DNA of 64,000 bases from Veillonellaceae bacterium (GCA_025992895.1 DAJPGA010000001.1:248001-312000); one strand, 5' to 3'. Numbered from the stretch's first letter, positions 27,301 through 38,897 are shown. Translations and numbers: made by a program. The notes: generated from the letters alone by a model not told the origin.

Positions 27301-30300
27301 TCGGCAGATCCGCCATTGACAAGATTGCCCTTCGCAGAGTTCATCGTAATCGTATCCTTGCCGCCGATGTCTCCGATATTTGTAATATTTCCTATAGCTT
27401 CCATGGAAATACTGCCGGAAACTGCGCTGACGCCCGCATCATTATCAAGCGTAGTATGAGCGTTCATGGTAACGCCCGTCTCGCCGCTGACAGCAAGGCT
27501 GTTGTGGATGCTTCCGCTAGAGGAGGTGATGGCCGCTGTCGTCTTGGCATTGACGGCCCCTGCGTTTTCAATGTTTCCGGATGCGTCCATATCGACATTG
27601 CCTGCCGAGGATGTAACGACACCGGAATTGATAAGACTGCCGCCCGTCGAGTTCAGCTTGATCTCGTTCTTGGCAGTCACGTCCCCGCTGTTTTGGATAT
27701 TTCCCGTGGCTTCCATGGAAATACTGCCAGAAACTGCGCTGACAGCTGCGTCATTGGTCAGCGCAGATGCCGAGCTCATGGTGACGCCCGTCTCGCCGCT
27801 GACGGCTTTCTTGTTATAAATGGTGCCTGCCGAAGAGGTAATCACTGCCGTGGTCTTGGCCGTGACTGCCTCGTCGTTTTCAATGTTTCTGGTTGTTTCC
27901 ATGGAGATGCTGCCTGCCGAGGAGGAGACTTCGCCCTTATTGGTGATGGTGCCGCCCGCAGAAGTTATGGAGACGCCGTCTTTTCCGGCAAGGGCTCCTT
28001 CATTTGTGATGCCGTCTTTTGCCGAGAGGGTAAGGCTTCCGCCCTTGGCCGTGAGGTCGCTGTCTGTCTTGATGGTGCCTTTTTCATTATTGATGCTGAT
28101 GTATGTTTCAGCGGTGCCCGCCCCATGGATGATGACGTTCGAGGAGTCGGCCGCGCTGTTGTTCGTAACGGTAATGCTGTTTGTCGTGGTTCCTTCTGTG
28201 ATATTGACGGTGGTGCTGGTATCGTGGGCGTTTTCGATGAGGACGTCCTTATCCGCTGCCAAAGCCGTCAGATTGATGACGCCAAACTTGTTGGCCGTGC
28301 CGCTCGTATTCGTTTCCATATCGACACCGCCGGAGGCCTTGACGGTGAGGGAGCCGGACTGGATCGTGTGGTTCGTATTCTGTGTGATTTCGCCGCTTGC
28401 TTCCAGCGATGTATCGCCCGTCTCTGCTGTTTCGATGGTGCCGTTGACAAGATGGACGGCTCCCAGCGTTTTGAAGGAAACATTGTCTGCCGCAATCGTG
28501 CTCGATACTGCGGAGATGCCTGCTTCTTCATTGGCAAGGACGCCTGCATCGACGGTCCCTTCGCTTTCGATCTTGAAATCGCCGCCGGCAGTCACTTCCG
28601 AGAGCTTGAGCGCGCCGGATTCCTTGCCGGAGAGGTAGATGCCCTGTCCGTCCGTTTTTGCTTCCGCCGTGAGGATGCCTCCATTGTTCCGGATGCGGAG
28701 GCCATCCGCTGCAAGGCCGAGGGCGCCGTCCTTCGTCTTGAGCTCGATGATGTCGCCATCGATATAGCCCATCGTTTTTCCTGTTTCCGTCGTCATGACG
28801 ATGCCTGCATCCGAATCAAGGACTACATGGCCGGCATCGATGCTCTGTACGGTCAGTGCCCGGGCCGGCGCAGCGCCAAGCGCCATCTGATGGATGTACA
28901 GATTTCCTGCCGTGCGTGCATCAAGGCTTCCTGCAAGGTCCGTCTCGATGTAATTGTCCGCGCTTCCGATGTCGCCCTTGCCGCCTTCCACGATGAGATT
29001 ATGTGCCGTAATGCTGCCTGAGTTCATAGTGATGCCCAGGTCGCTCAGGAGCTTGACGTCGGCATCCGTATGGATCGTGCCGGTCACATTGAGCGTCGTG
29101 TTCTTGACGCCGGCCAGGTACACGCTGCCTGCGCCCGGTGCACCATTCATGTTCGAGTGGAGCGTCACTGTTCCCGGCGTCTGGATCGTCAGAGGTCTCT
29201 GCTGGCGGATGGTCAGCATATTCTTATCATCATCCCATGTGAGGTCGCCTGCATCGGCCACTGAGAGGATCCTGAGGTTTTCAAGCGTATTGATTTCATC
29301 ATAGGAAATCGTGACAGGCGCTGCATTGGCGCCGATATTGTATCCTGCATTGAGTGTGATGTTGTTCCCTTTGACATTCGGGGAATCCACCGTGAGGATT
29401 TCATCTCTCGGCTTCGAATTGAGAACTGTATTCTGGATCGCATAGAGAAGATCGTTCCGGCTCCAGCCGTAAGCATCGCTGCCCTTGATTTCGCCGGCAT
29501 TGATGATGAAATCACGCTCTTCTTCCGTGTATCCCGTTTCTTCTGAATAGCCGAGCCCCTCAAGGAAGGTCTTGCGGGCAGCGTCAAAGTCTTTATAGGC
29601 ATTGTCGAGAGCGAGCTGGTTGCCCGGATTGGCTTTGACAATCTTTTCATAGGTCGTCTTGGCCGCCTGCATGTCAGCATCGCTGGCGAAAGCCTCCGCA
29701 TACGCGGTAGCAGCCGCTTCGTAGTTTTCCATCGTATGGGAAGAGGACTGCGCCAGCTGCGCGCCCCTTGCTTCAATGGCCTCCCAGCGTTCTGCCCTGG
29801 CGCTTTCTGCCGCCGCTTTCCGGCTGGCCGCATCTTCGGCATCACTAATAAGGCCCATGTCTTCCCACTCCTGGAGCTTGTCGGTGCTGCTTGAAATCGT
29901 GCCGCCGCTTGTCGCGTCTTCAAAGCTGCCGTTCGTCGTGAGAGTGACATTGCCGTTATGACTGATGATATGACCTACACGCATATTGCCGTTGGTATTT
30001 GTGATCTGGATATCCCCGGCAGCGTCCGCATTGATGCTGGCCCAGAGCGGATCGCTGTTCTTGGGAGAAACTGCCGCATTGGCAATGACATGGATGGAGC
30101 CCTTGGTGCTTTCGAGGGTGATCCTGTCGCTTGTAATGGCTGTGCTTCCTTCCGTCTTCAGATTTCCTGCAGACTGGATGGTGAACTCACCGCCTCCTGC
30201 ATGTCCCTTCGTGACGGTCAGATTTCCCTTATCCGAATAGAGCGAGGAAGTCCCGTTCGTGCTTTCCAGGGATACCCTGGCATCGGTCCCAAGGGCGCTG

Positions 30301-33300
30301 TGCATCAGGAAGACATCGTCTTTGGCGGACACATTCAGATGGTCCGTCACGACCCTCGCGCCGCCGTCGGAGATGACGCCGCCGTTCTGGATTTCCAGGC
30401 TGACAGTTCCGTCCGATGTGCCGGAGGAAATATTGCCGGACAGGAAAACATCCTTGTCCGCCCTGATGGAAATGGTGTCCTTGCTGCCGCTGATGAAGCC
30501 TGCGCTGATGGGCAAGTCTGCCTTGATGGAATAGGTCGTGCTGGTGGAGGTATCCTTCGTTTCCCTCCAGGTGTAGTAGGCTGTGCCGTATCCGAAGACC
30601 TTGCCCCATTTCCCTTTGTACCTTTTATCGACAACGACGGGCGTCACTTTCGTTTCGCCGCTCTGCGTGACTGTCGTCGTGCTGGAGTAAAGGGGAGACT
30701 GCGTTCCCATGGAGATGTACTGCCCGGATTCCAGATTCTTGTCTCCCACCGTGGTCGATGAGGATGTCTGCACTTTCCCGCCGCTTACGGAAGCGTCATT
30801 GATGAATGTATTGCTTTTTGCATAGGGAAGGAATCCCCAGGCGAGGAACTTCTTGGTGTACTGGTAATCCACGCCGGTGCTGCTGCCCGAAATGCCTCCG
30901 GTCCAGTTGAGGAGCTGCTCTGCCGGCTTGTAAAGAACGGTGTTGCCGCTGCCCGTTATACGATTCTGAGAAGCCATTGAACCATCGATGGCGCTGACGC
31001 TGGTATGGATGATCCCGTCTGATGTCATCAGGACCGTCTTCGTGTTCAGGGCTGTATCCTGAATGCTGATGCGGCCGCCCAGGCGATGATTTTCAATCGT
31101 ATTCAGCATCAGTTCCTTGTCAACGGCCGTCGTGTCGATGGAAATATCCGGTGTGCCGTCCATGGCAAGAAGCCTGCCGCTTCCGTTCGTGCTGGCAATA
31201 GCGCCTGTAATGTAGATACCGCCGCCGACCGGTTCCAGGTTTTCAGCAAGAAGCCTTCCTGTATCCGGGTTGTAGTAGATCTTGACCTCATACTCCCACT
31301 GGCCGCTTTCTGCATTGTAGTAGGAGCCGCCCTCATTGACGATGTAGTCCGAATTGCTGAGGACGCGCTCGTCGGTCAGGGCCTGCATGTTCTTTTTCCA
31401 GCGTTTTTCTATATCATTGACGCGCGCTTTGTCTGCGCTTGTCAGTACCGTCTTGTATGTACCGTAGCCGCTCTGGATCAGGCCATTGATGATGACATTC
31501 TTGCCGGAAAGGTATACGTCCTTTTCCGCCACGATGCCTCTTTCGGCATTATCCGACGCATTGCGGATCGTATCGAGCTCGCCCGGTGTCAGATTCAGCT
31601 CAGCCGCGCCGAATTTAAGCAGGTTCGCCTTGTATGCATCGTAGTTCCCCTGGCTGGTCAGCCAGGATACATTCCATCCAAGGTTGGCTGCCTTGGTGAG
31701 GTATTGCTGGATTTTCTCTGCAATCGAATCGCTGAACTGCCAGCGCGTAACGGGATCGCTGCCGACAAGGTTCCATCCGTCGCTGATCTGGCTGACGGCA
31801 CCGTGATCGGTATGCAGCTTGATATTCCTTCCGCTGACGACGGCTTTGCTGTCGACCAGGATGCTGCCATTGCTGTTATTGATGGAAACGTCGCCGCTTG
31901 CATTGCGGATTGCGCCGAAGATGCCGATATCCGGAGTGGTGACGGTGATCGTTTTCGACGGATCATCCGGAAGCGGCGCCTTCAGCTGGCTTCCCTTCGA
32001 TGTGATGGTGATGGAAGGCTCGGCGCCGTCTGCGCTGCTGCTTGAAACGCTTCCTGCGAACTCGCTCAGCGCTTCGCCATTGGCGATGACGCCGCCTTTA
32101 TAGCGGATTTCCCCGCCTTTGTCCTTGATGACGATGTCGTCGGTCTTCAGGTACAGGTTGCTCGTGCTCGTCACATTCACCGAGTTGGCGCCCTGCGCCG
32201 TGATGCTTCCGCTTCCTTTGACCTTGTCTGCTTCGATATTGACATTGCCGCCAGAAACGACGATCGCAGGCAGCGTAATGGCAGCGACTTCCATTTCATC
32301 AATGATGGAATCATTCTTGACGAAGCCGTTGATCTTCATGAGCTCTATGATATCGTCGAGTTCCTGATCGAGGCCCTTCGCTTCCTTCGATTCCGGGTCG
32401 TACTGGCCTTTCTTGGCGCTGATGTCGAGATACCGCGCCATGAGGTCGTTATGGAGGGTGACCCTGCCGATCGTGATGTCGCCGGGATTGAACCAGTCCT
32501 GCCCGTCCTTGACGGAAGCATAGATGTTATCGAGATTGAAGGTCGGCACCACGGTCGCTTCGCCATTTTCCTGCACGGTTTCGCCGTTTGCGTTGTACAC
32601 GGCATTTCCTTCAATCAGAAGGTCGAGGTCCGTATGGATGCCCGCCAGGACAGAGCCTGCCGCCCCGATTTCGACATAGTTGTCCGTCGTCTCATGACTG
32701 TTCCTCTTGCCGTTTGCGGTCGAGGTGATGGAGCCCTGCCCGCCGTCCTTCGTGTAGTTATTGTATTCGACGGCGCTCTCTGCCACCGTCGTCAATCCTT
32801 CGTCCGCCTTGAGGTTCGTATGGCGTACGGAGCGGATGGTGCCGTCCACAAGGACATGGTTTGCCTGGCTCATGGTATTGGAAACAGAGGGCTTCGTGTG
32901 AATCGGCACTGCCGTCTTGTTGTATGCGTCGGCCGTGATGTTGTAGTCCAGGGAAGAGCTGATACCGTCTGCATCAGAGCCTGCATACAGGCCGGCATCA
33001 TTCGTGCTCTCCAGAAGGCCTCCCGTGAAGGATGTCGTATTGGAACGGGAGAGGGTATTTTCCGTGACCGCCGATGCTGCGCCCACCGCGCCGCCCTGCG
33101 TATCCGCGAGCGTCGCAAATGTTGCATCCGTATTGTCCGTTGCGGCCAGGACGATATCCTGATCTTCCGAGAATGTCCTCATCGTCACATCCGATGCGAG
33201 GACGCTGTTATCGTACGTCAGCGTATTGGTGCTGTGCGCATTCGTGGAAGGAATGGCGCCGGCGCTCTTCATCTGGTTCTTGTAATTCATCTTGCCTTCC

Positions 33301-33801
33301 GTGCGGGCAAGGACCGCGAGCGACCCGTCCTCCGAAGAAAGGCTGGCATTATGCAAGTTGACGGAAGTCTTGTAGGAAAGCGTATTGTCCATCGTATTGG
33401 AATTGATGCTGACAGCGCCGTAGCCGTTTCCGAGAAGTTTGACATCATGGTTCACGGAATTGACGGCGCGGTACGTCTGCCCGCCTGTCGTCTCGATATT
33501 TCCTGTGACATCGATGGCAGCAGCATGGGAAATATTCGTCTTCACGTCCGTGCCGCTGGCGCCGATGACCGCTGCAGAAAGGGAGTCTGCCGTCGTACTT
33601 ATATCGTCACTGTTCGTGGCCGAAGCCGTGAAGAGGAGCGCTTTCCAGTCCCCGCTGATCGTATTCTTCGTATCTGTCGCAAGTCTCGTATCCGAAGCAG
33701 CCGCTGTATCGCTCACATTGACGATGCCGCCGCCCGATCCGGACGCATTTCCCGAAAGGTTGTTGTACGCGTTGCTTCGGATGGTGACAGTGGTGCGGAT
33801 T
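21378..33801 (-). pseudogene. Giant filamentous adhesin paralogue (tpsA2), 5'-truncated by an IS element
   Basis: A 12.4-kb open frame of beta-helix adhesin sequence aligns with tpsA1 from about its residue 3,360 to its end. Matched blocks include MDNTLSY, RSVRHTNL and the common C-terminus (VEDRAYFSNGTMSTQVFG, YNHVYSQRYSMAEEM). It has no signal peptide or secretion domain; the frame stays open up to 33803, where it enters the IS and stops. The first possible start, GTG at 33716, has no ribosome site. The missing part equals about 10.1 kb. Unlike tpsA1, the 3' end is intact and in frame. It cannot be exported as it stands. It could still serve as a donor for recombination with tpsA1, since their C-terminal thousand residues are very alike; this is inference. 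Confidence 0.85.
27401..28024. repeat. Tandem 312-bp module duplication inside tpsA2
   Basis: The phrase CCATGGAAATACTGCC recurs at 27401 and 27713 (312 bp, 104 codons apart), with related starts at 27126 and 27899. Each module encodes VSAVSGSISME, then SGETGVTM and TTAxITSS segments. This block is longer than the matching part of tpsA1, which suggests in-frame expansion. Confidence 0.65.
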
Positions 33802-33855
33802 TGTTAATACAGACAAATAAATATCATAAAAAATCTAATCGTACTTTAATCTTAA

Positions 33856-34812
33856 TCATGCAGCCATTGGAGCTGCGTTGAATACTTCCATTGGAGCTAA
33901 AAGATGTAATTTGCGCTGAATGCGTTTGTTGTTGTAGAAGTAGATGTAGCCGTTGATCATGCTTACCACTGCTTTACGGCTGGTGAATTTACGTGTGTAG
34001 TAACGTTCGCGCTTCAGCATTCCCCAGAACCCTTCCATCAGACCGTTGTCTGCACAGCAGCCTACACGGGACATGCTGTGAACCAGTCCTGCTTTTTCAA
34101 CAATCTTATGGAATCCGTTGCTTGTATACTGGAATCCGCGGTCGGTATGAATCATTGGATGTTCTCCAGGATTCTCTTTAAGTGCCTTTTCCATTGTCTC
34201 AAAAGCCAGTGCAGTATTGTTCCTGTCGCCGATGACATAAGAGACAATCCGGCGATCATGGCCGTCAATAATCGCGCTTAAATATAACTTGTGCAAAACT
34301 CCATCAGCAGTTGTGTACTTGAATTCAGTGACATCCGTCATCCATCTTGCATTGGACACGCCGGCATCAAAGTCACGGTTCAGCAGGTTTTCAAAAATGT
34401 ACTTTGGATCCTTTGCGTTACGAGTGCAACCATCGGTCTTGTACTTGATCACGGACTTAATATTAAGTATCCGCATGATACGAAGAACCAGACTGTCGCT
34501 TACATTTATATTGATGTTGTCATCCTTCTTGATCCAATCGTTAATCCGGCGGTATCCCATATCCGGATATTCCTGATGGGTTTTCATGACCTCCTGTGCG
34601 ACCTTTTCTCTCAGCAGTTCACGGCCGCTCTTAATATGATTCAGCCATCCGTAATAAGCTGCCCGGGAGACCTTTGAGAGTCGGCAGAGACTTTCTATGG
34701 AGATGTTGGTTTCTTCATGGACTTCTTTTATGGCTTTAAAATCTCTGAGAAGGTGAGTAAGGCTGAATCCTTCGAGGAACGCAACCTTTCCTCTATCTCC
34801 ATCTTTTTTTTT
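33856..34812 (-). CDS. IS3-family transposase OrfB (DDE integrase), read by -1 frameshift
   Basis: The catalytic half of the transposase. From the slippage run the frame reads KKKDGDRGKVAFLEG..., then HTH_21-like AAYYGWL and the integrase core. Acidic residues are visible in WMTDVTEFK, IHTDRGFQYTS and NGLMEGFWGMLKRE, the D-D-(35)-E triad. The first ATG in this frame is at 34587, but the amino-terminal part up to the A9 run is clearly in the same frame, so the product is made as an OrfAB fusion. Ends at 33856, about 54 bp inside the IS end. Complete and probably functional. Confidence 0.85.
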   Translation of the reverse strand, partial: KKKDGDRGKVAFLEGFSLTHLLRDFKAIKEVHEETNISIESLCRLSKVSRAAYYGWLNHIKSGRELLREKVAQEVMKTHQEYPDMGYRRINDWIKKDDNININVSDSLVLRIMRILNIKSVIKYKTDGCTRNAKDPKYIFENLLNRDFDAGVSNARWMTDVTEFKYTTADGVLHKLYLSAIIDGHDRRIVSYVIGDRNNTALAFETMEKALKENPGEHPMIHTDRGFQYTSNGFHKIVEKAGLVHSMSRVGCCADNGLMEGFWGMLKRERYYTRKFTSRKAVVSMINGYIYFYNNKRIQRKLHLLAPMEVFNAAPMAA

Positions 34813-35459
34813 AGCAGGGCAATCTCTGCTATAAGATCCTTCTGTTCTTCAAGAAGTCTGGCATTCTCCTGACGCAGCTGTTCTTCTTCGGTCCGGGGCG
34901 TTTGGAGCCTGATCGGCTTTCCTCTGTAATCCTCAAGACCAACTTCGCCCATTTCCTTGAACTTTTTTACCCATGTGTAGAGCGTTTGGTAGGACATGTT
35001 GTACTTCTTGGCTATCTTGTTATAATCGCATCCACTGGCGATGCACTCCTGAACGATTCTGACTCGCTCTTCCTTGACCGATTGCTGGCGTTTGCCCATA
35101 AGATCTCCTCCTTCAGAAACGAGGTCTGTCAACTTATGCTCATTATACGCCTCAATCCATGTTTTAAGGGAGAGTGTGCCGGAAATTCTGTATTTGGCAC
35201 AGACGGAAAGCATGGAAACACCGCCTTTAAGATATTCCTTTACGGCCTGGATCTTCATCTGATTGGAGTAGTAAGACAAATGCTGCCTGGGCCGCAATCC
35301 CTTAAAGCCCTCCTCTTTATACCGGAGGACCCATTTCCTGAATGTTATGCGGCTCATATGAAGATTTTCAGCTGCCTGGGTAATCGTAACACCCTGATAG
35401 AGATATGAAGCAATCTGGTCTAACATTTCCTCCGGGGACGCTTTGGTTTTACATGGCAT
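34728..35459 (-). CDS. IS3-family transposase OrfA
   Basis: 243 residues; start ATG at 35459 has AGGAGG 7-8 nt upstream. Two helix-turn-helix units are seen, one near residues 15-50 (GVTITQAAENLHMSRITFRKW) and one near 130-160 (NKIAKKYNMSYQTLYTW), followed by a C-terminal coiled coil rich in Glu/Leu (EEEQLRQENARLLEEQKDL) that ends in the slippery Lys codons. It binds the IS ends. It differs from copy 2 by one residue (KGGVSM here, KGSVSM there). Confidence 0.88.
   Translation of the reverse strand: MPCKTKASPEEMLDQIASYLYQGVTITQAAENLHMSRITFRKWVLRYKEEGFKGLRPRQHLSYYSNQMKIQAVKEYLKGGVSMLSVCAKYRISGTLSLKTWIEAYNEHKLTDLVSEGGDLMGKRQQSVKEERVRIVQECIASGCDYNKIAKKYNMSYQTLYTWVKKFKEMGEVGLEDYRGKPIRLQTPRTEEEQLRQENARLLEEQKDLIAEIALLKKKMEIEERLRSSKDSALLTFSEILKP
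34804..34812 (-). promoter_or_regulatory. Programmed -1 frameshift site (A9 run) of the IS transposase
   Basis: Nine A residues (CTAAAAAAAAAGATGG on the coding strand) sit where the OrfA and OrfB frames overlap. Slipping back one base joins the leucine-zipper part of OrfA to OrfB. The same run occurs in copy 2 at 63906-63914. This is the usual device in IS3 elements. Confidence 0.8.
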
Positions 35460-35510
35460 AAGAATGACCTCCTAATATATTTATGATATTATTCTGTCTT
35501 TCTTGTTGAA

Positions 35511-38219
35511 TCATACCAATCCGTCGCCCAGAGTGGTTGTGCCGCTGACGGAAGCTGTGCCGTATGTATTGATATTGCCGCCATCAGCCGCCAGATTTCC
35601 TGTGACGGTCATGGTTGTACTGTTTGCATCTCCTACATTCAGGATGGATCCTTCATTGACAACCACAGTGCCGGTCTCGCCAACATCGATGTCTGCCAGC
35701 GATGTGACTTCAGCGGTTTTATCTTCTGTACCCACATTAACGATAGTGCCTTCTTCTGTGGATGTGATTCCCTTTTCCGCGGTCACTGTGCCTGCAATTC
35801 CAGTTTCACCGGATGTGGTGAGAGCTTTTTCCAGTGTCAGGCTGCCGATTTCGGATGACAGGCCGGAATCTGCCAGACTGACAGCGCCGGTGATGGTGGT
35901 CGTTCCGTTCGTGTAGATTGTGCTGTCCTCTGCATGGATGTCAGCGCCGACATTCAGTTCATGATTGTTTTCAACGAAATCATTCCCGATATTCAGTGTG
36001 CCGTCATTCGTGAGGTTGATGGTCGGCGTGCCTGCCGTTGCCGTAATGACATCGCTTGTTGTTGTTCCGCCAAGAGTCAGCGTCTTGCCATCGGATACGG
36101 TAACACTCTTGGCATCGCCAGACAGAGCCAGTGTGCCTACAGAGAATCCGTCAATTTCACCTTCGTCAGCACCAATCACGACATCGGAAGAGGATGTGGC
36201 AGTGACCTGGTCGAGGGTGATATTCTCACCAAGATTGCCTGCATCATTGGCAGAAATGCGATTCTGTCCAGTGCCTTCTGCCATAAGCGTGCCTGACATG
36301 AAAAGCGTGGTATTTTCAGCAGATTTTTCGAGAGTACTCTTTACATCGGAAAGGTAGGCCGGGGTGTAATTGTCTTCCAGGGCGAGTGTGCCTCCCTCGA
36401 AGTTGATCTTTGCCTTGGCTGCATCGCTGAAGTCATTACCTTGAGCAGAGAATTCAGTTGTTTCTGTATTCGTGAATACCTGAGCTGCCTTGGTCTGGAG
36501 AACGGCATCTTCCGTGATGGTGACTTTACCTTCGCCGGTAATGTCTGTCGACAATGCGTCTACCCCAAGGGTGCCGCTCTGGAGGATGACCTGGCTGTCT
36601 GCATCAACGACATGGATCGCGCTCAGCGTGAGATCATCGCCGCCGAGGGTAACGGTAGAGCCATTTTCCGCTGTCACTGTACCGCCATCTCCATCGCCAA
36701 TCGTTGCATTCTGGGCATTGATTGTGGCACCATCAGCAGTTAAATTTCCACTTACATCCAGAAGGCCGTCTGCCTGGACAACAGCGTCTTTTACAAGACC
36801 TGCGTCGACGCTAAGGTGCAGTTTACTCGTTTCATCAACGGTTGTCTGTCCCACGACAAGCCAGCTGCCTCCTATAGTTACATCCGCACCATCGGAAACT
36901 GTTATGGCACCGCTGACGCTCAGGTCATTGGCTATGACGGATGCGCCATCGCTGGCAGAAAAGTCTCCTTTGATCGTGGTCTCGCCGGAAGCAATGACTT
37001 CAGAGTCTTTGCCTGAAACCGTCAGGGAATCAAAGTTCAGAGCGCCCAATGCGGTCTGAATTTTCCCTCCGTCTTTGACAATGACATCTTCTGCATTGAC
37101 AATCGTGCCGGACGCGGTATCAAGTATGCCGACGGAATCTTCTATGGTTCGTTCGTACGATCCCAAGTAGTCGACGGACGTAATGGTCAATGTCTCCTCA
37201 TCTTCTGATTTCGTACTTTCAAACCCTTCAGCCGATAATTTGTCATAGAGGTCGTCAATAACGACATCCTTCAAGTTCAAAGTGCCGCCCTTGAGCTCGT
37301 ACTTATTTGCCAGGTTCAGTTCCTGATTCAGATTGACAGTACCTGCCTCCTGAGTGAACGTGCCATAGTACCGATTAAGATTGCTGTTGATCGTCAGTGT
37401 ACCATCGCCCTTTTTCGTGATGGATGGCTCTGTCACGTCCGTCCTGCCATTCACAACAAGCGCACTGGCAATCGTATCTTCATTCGATGTGGCCGGTGTT
37501 TCCTTGCCAATCGTCAAAGTAGCTCCGTCAGAAATATTGAACGCAGCCGACGTATTTCCGGCCAGTGCGAGGAAACCGCCGCCGGAAGGTGCGACATAGT
37601 CAGCACCGTATTCATCCCAGCTCGTATAATCGCCACTGGTGACCTCGATATCATTTCCAGTGAAAGCAGCATCTTTAGTCACATTGAATACCGCAGAACT
37701 TGGAATCGTATAATAAACTTTTTCTTTCAAATAATTTCCTTTATAGTCTGCAAAAATAGCGCCGCCATGGGCAAAAGTACTGCCTGTCGCTTTGTTGCCC
37801 GTAATCACTGCATCATTAAATACGGCATTGACACCCTTCAGCGCCACAGCGCCGCCAGATGCACGTCCCTCGGTTCCCGTCAGCGTGTTTCCGGAAATAT
37901 TGGATTCATTAAAAGCAGCCTGCATGGCAACTACAGTATTCGCTGTCTCGTCATAATGCCCCTGCAGATAAATACCGCCACCGGCAACTTCCGTATTTTC
38001 ATTGGTCAAGCTGTTATTTTTCACGTTGCCGACTGTGACGCTGTCATCCTTGCCGTCGTAAGTGCCAAACCAGTTATCCGTAATCACCTTGTCTTCGATG
38101 TCGCCAATGGCAGTCGGATCTGCTGCCTGCGCCGTTCCCGTCATGCCGAATGTCATCCCTGCCGCCAGAAGTCCCAATAAAATCTTCGTTGACAGCTTCG
38201 TTTGCTTACCTTTTTTCAT
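35511..38219 (-). pseudogene. Autotransporter-like adhesin, 3' part lost at the IS
   Basis: ATG at 38219 with GGAG about 9 nt upstream gives 902 residues. A longer start at 38270 adds 17 residues without a signal, so I reject it. Residues 1-32 are a signal peptide ending in AQA. The rest is a pertactin-like beta-helix passenger: NTLTGTEGRASGGAVALKG and VFNDAVITGNKATG blocks, then many SDGADVTIGGS and VTAENGSTVTLGG repeats. It runs into the IS and stops after GDGLV at the TGA inside the IS end. No C-terminal barrel is present, so surface display should fail. It is unlike the tpsA2 sequence on the other side of the IS, so the two fragments were not one gene. It shares the upstream box of tpsA1 and tpsB. 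Confidence 0.8.
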
Positions 38220-38464
38220 ACACTCCACTCCTTCTTCCCGCCAGATTCTTCCCGGAATCCGCAGGAGCACAAATGCCCGTCATGCCCCCGGCGCCTTCCC
38301 GACGCCAGCCGCCACACCTCCTGTCTCATTCAAAATCAGGCACGAGGGCTAAAATTTAATCTACAATTCTTCCCAAACAGGAAAATCATACATCCCATCC
38401 AAGGCAATTCCATATGAATCAGCTCATTATCCCCAAAAAACTGCCTTGAAAGGATATACTCGTA

Positions 38465-38516
38465 TAAATTAAGTGTATGATTTCAAAAACTGATAAAACA
38501 GTATACGAAAGTATAC
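38465..38516 (-). promoter_or_regulatory. Upstream box of the autotransporter-like gene
   Basis: On the minus strand GTATAC-TTTC-GTATAC at 38516-38501 is a stronger, two-sided form of the box found before tpsA1 and tpsB. ACTTAATTT follows after 27 nt, the place of the -10 in the other two. The leader also holds CGTCGGGAAGGCG near 38288-38300. Confidence 0.5.
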
Positions 38517-38858
38517 AAATGTTATAAATATTTATTTCTTTCCACTGAATGGAATTAAAAATTTTTGATGGAGAGTGAGAATGACGTTCCGCGATAAGCT
38601 GTCCCCGTCAGGGGAAAGTGGCGCGCATGCGCTGAAAGGGGTTCATTTTCCCCGCGTTGCTCGTAAAAAACCAAACAACCTTACTCCGCTCGCGGAACCT
38701 TTTTAGATTTTAAAGCTCAATGAATAATCAACCCTATCCGCTCGGCATCAGAATTTAGGGCCGGGCACCTTCCCCGTCTGGGAAGGCGAGTATTAGCGCC
38801 CCTCTGAAAAGTCCACACTCAGGAATGGCGAGCGGAGTGAGGTCCTATTTTTCCACGC
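38517..38858. other. Gene-free stretch with intergenic repeats
   Basis: It contains R1 copy b, a CCTTCCCCGTCTGGGAAGG hairpin at 38766-38791, an ACTCCGCTCGCGGAACC module near 38692-38709, and CTCAGGAATGGCGAGCGGAG (38818-38837), which recurs at 41218. No gene is seen. Confidence 0.6.
38598..38646 (-). repeat. Structured intergenic repeat (family R1), copy b
   Basis: On the minus strand: CCCCTTTC, arm AGCGCATGCGCGCC, ACTTTCCCC, TGAC, GGGGACAGC. The arm contains GCGCATGCGC, a perfect palindrome. Confidence 0.65.
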
Positions 38859-38890
38859 AAAAAAAGCGCTCCCTTTCGGGAACGCTCTGA
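38859..38890 (-). terminator. Terminator after tRNA-Arg(CCT)
   Basis: Stem AGCGTTCCC / GGGAGCGCT around GAAA, followed by seven T on the minus strand, 8-35 nt after the tRNA end. Confidence 0.85.
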
Positions 38891-38897
38891 TTTCCAT

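Larger units (their letters stand above)
33802..35518 (-). mobile_element. IS3-family (IS150-like) insertion sequence, copy 1
   Basis: About 1,717 bp, with ends TGGTATG...TAACA fitting the TG...CA ends of IS3 elements. The left end was set by comparison with copy 2 at 63205 (both read TTGGTATGATTCAACAAG). Subterminal AGACAGAATAATATCATAAA and AGACAAATAAATATCATAAA form imperfect inverted repeats. It carries orfA and orfB. No 3-5 bp target duplication is visible: the flanks read ...CGGATT and ATCCGTC... The genes on its two sides are different and both broken, which points to a deletion between IS copies and not to a simple insertion. Confidence 0.85.

Noticed and set aside
33792-35525. Target-site duplication around IS copy 1
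   Set aside because: The flanks (…CGGATT and ATCCG…) are inverted, not direct, repeats, and the same bases are not found at copy 2.
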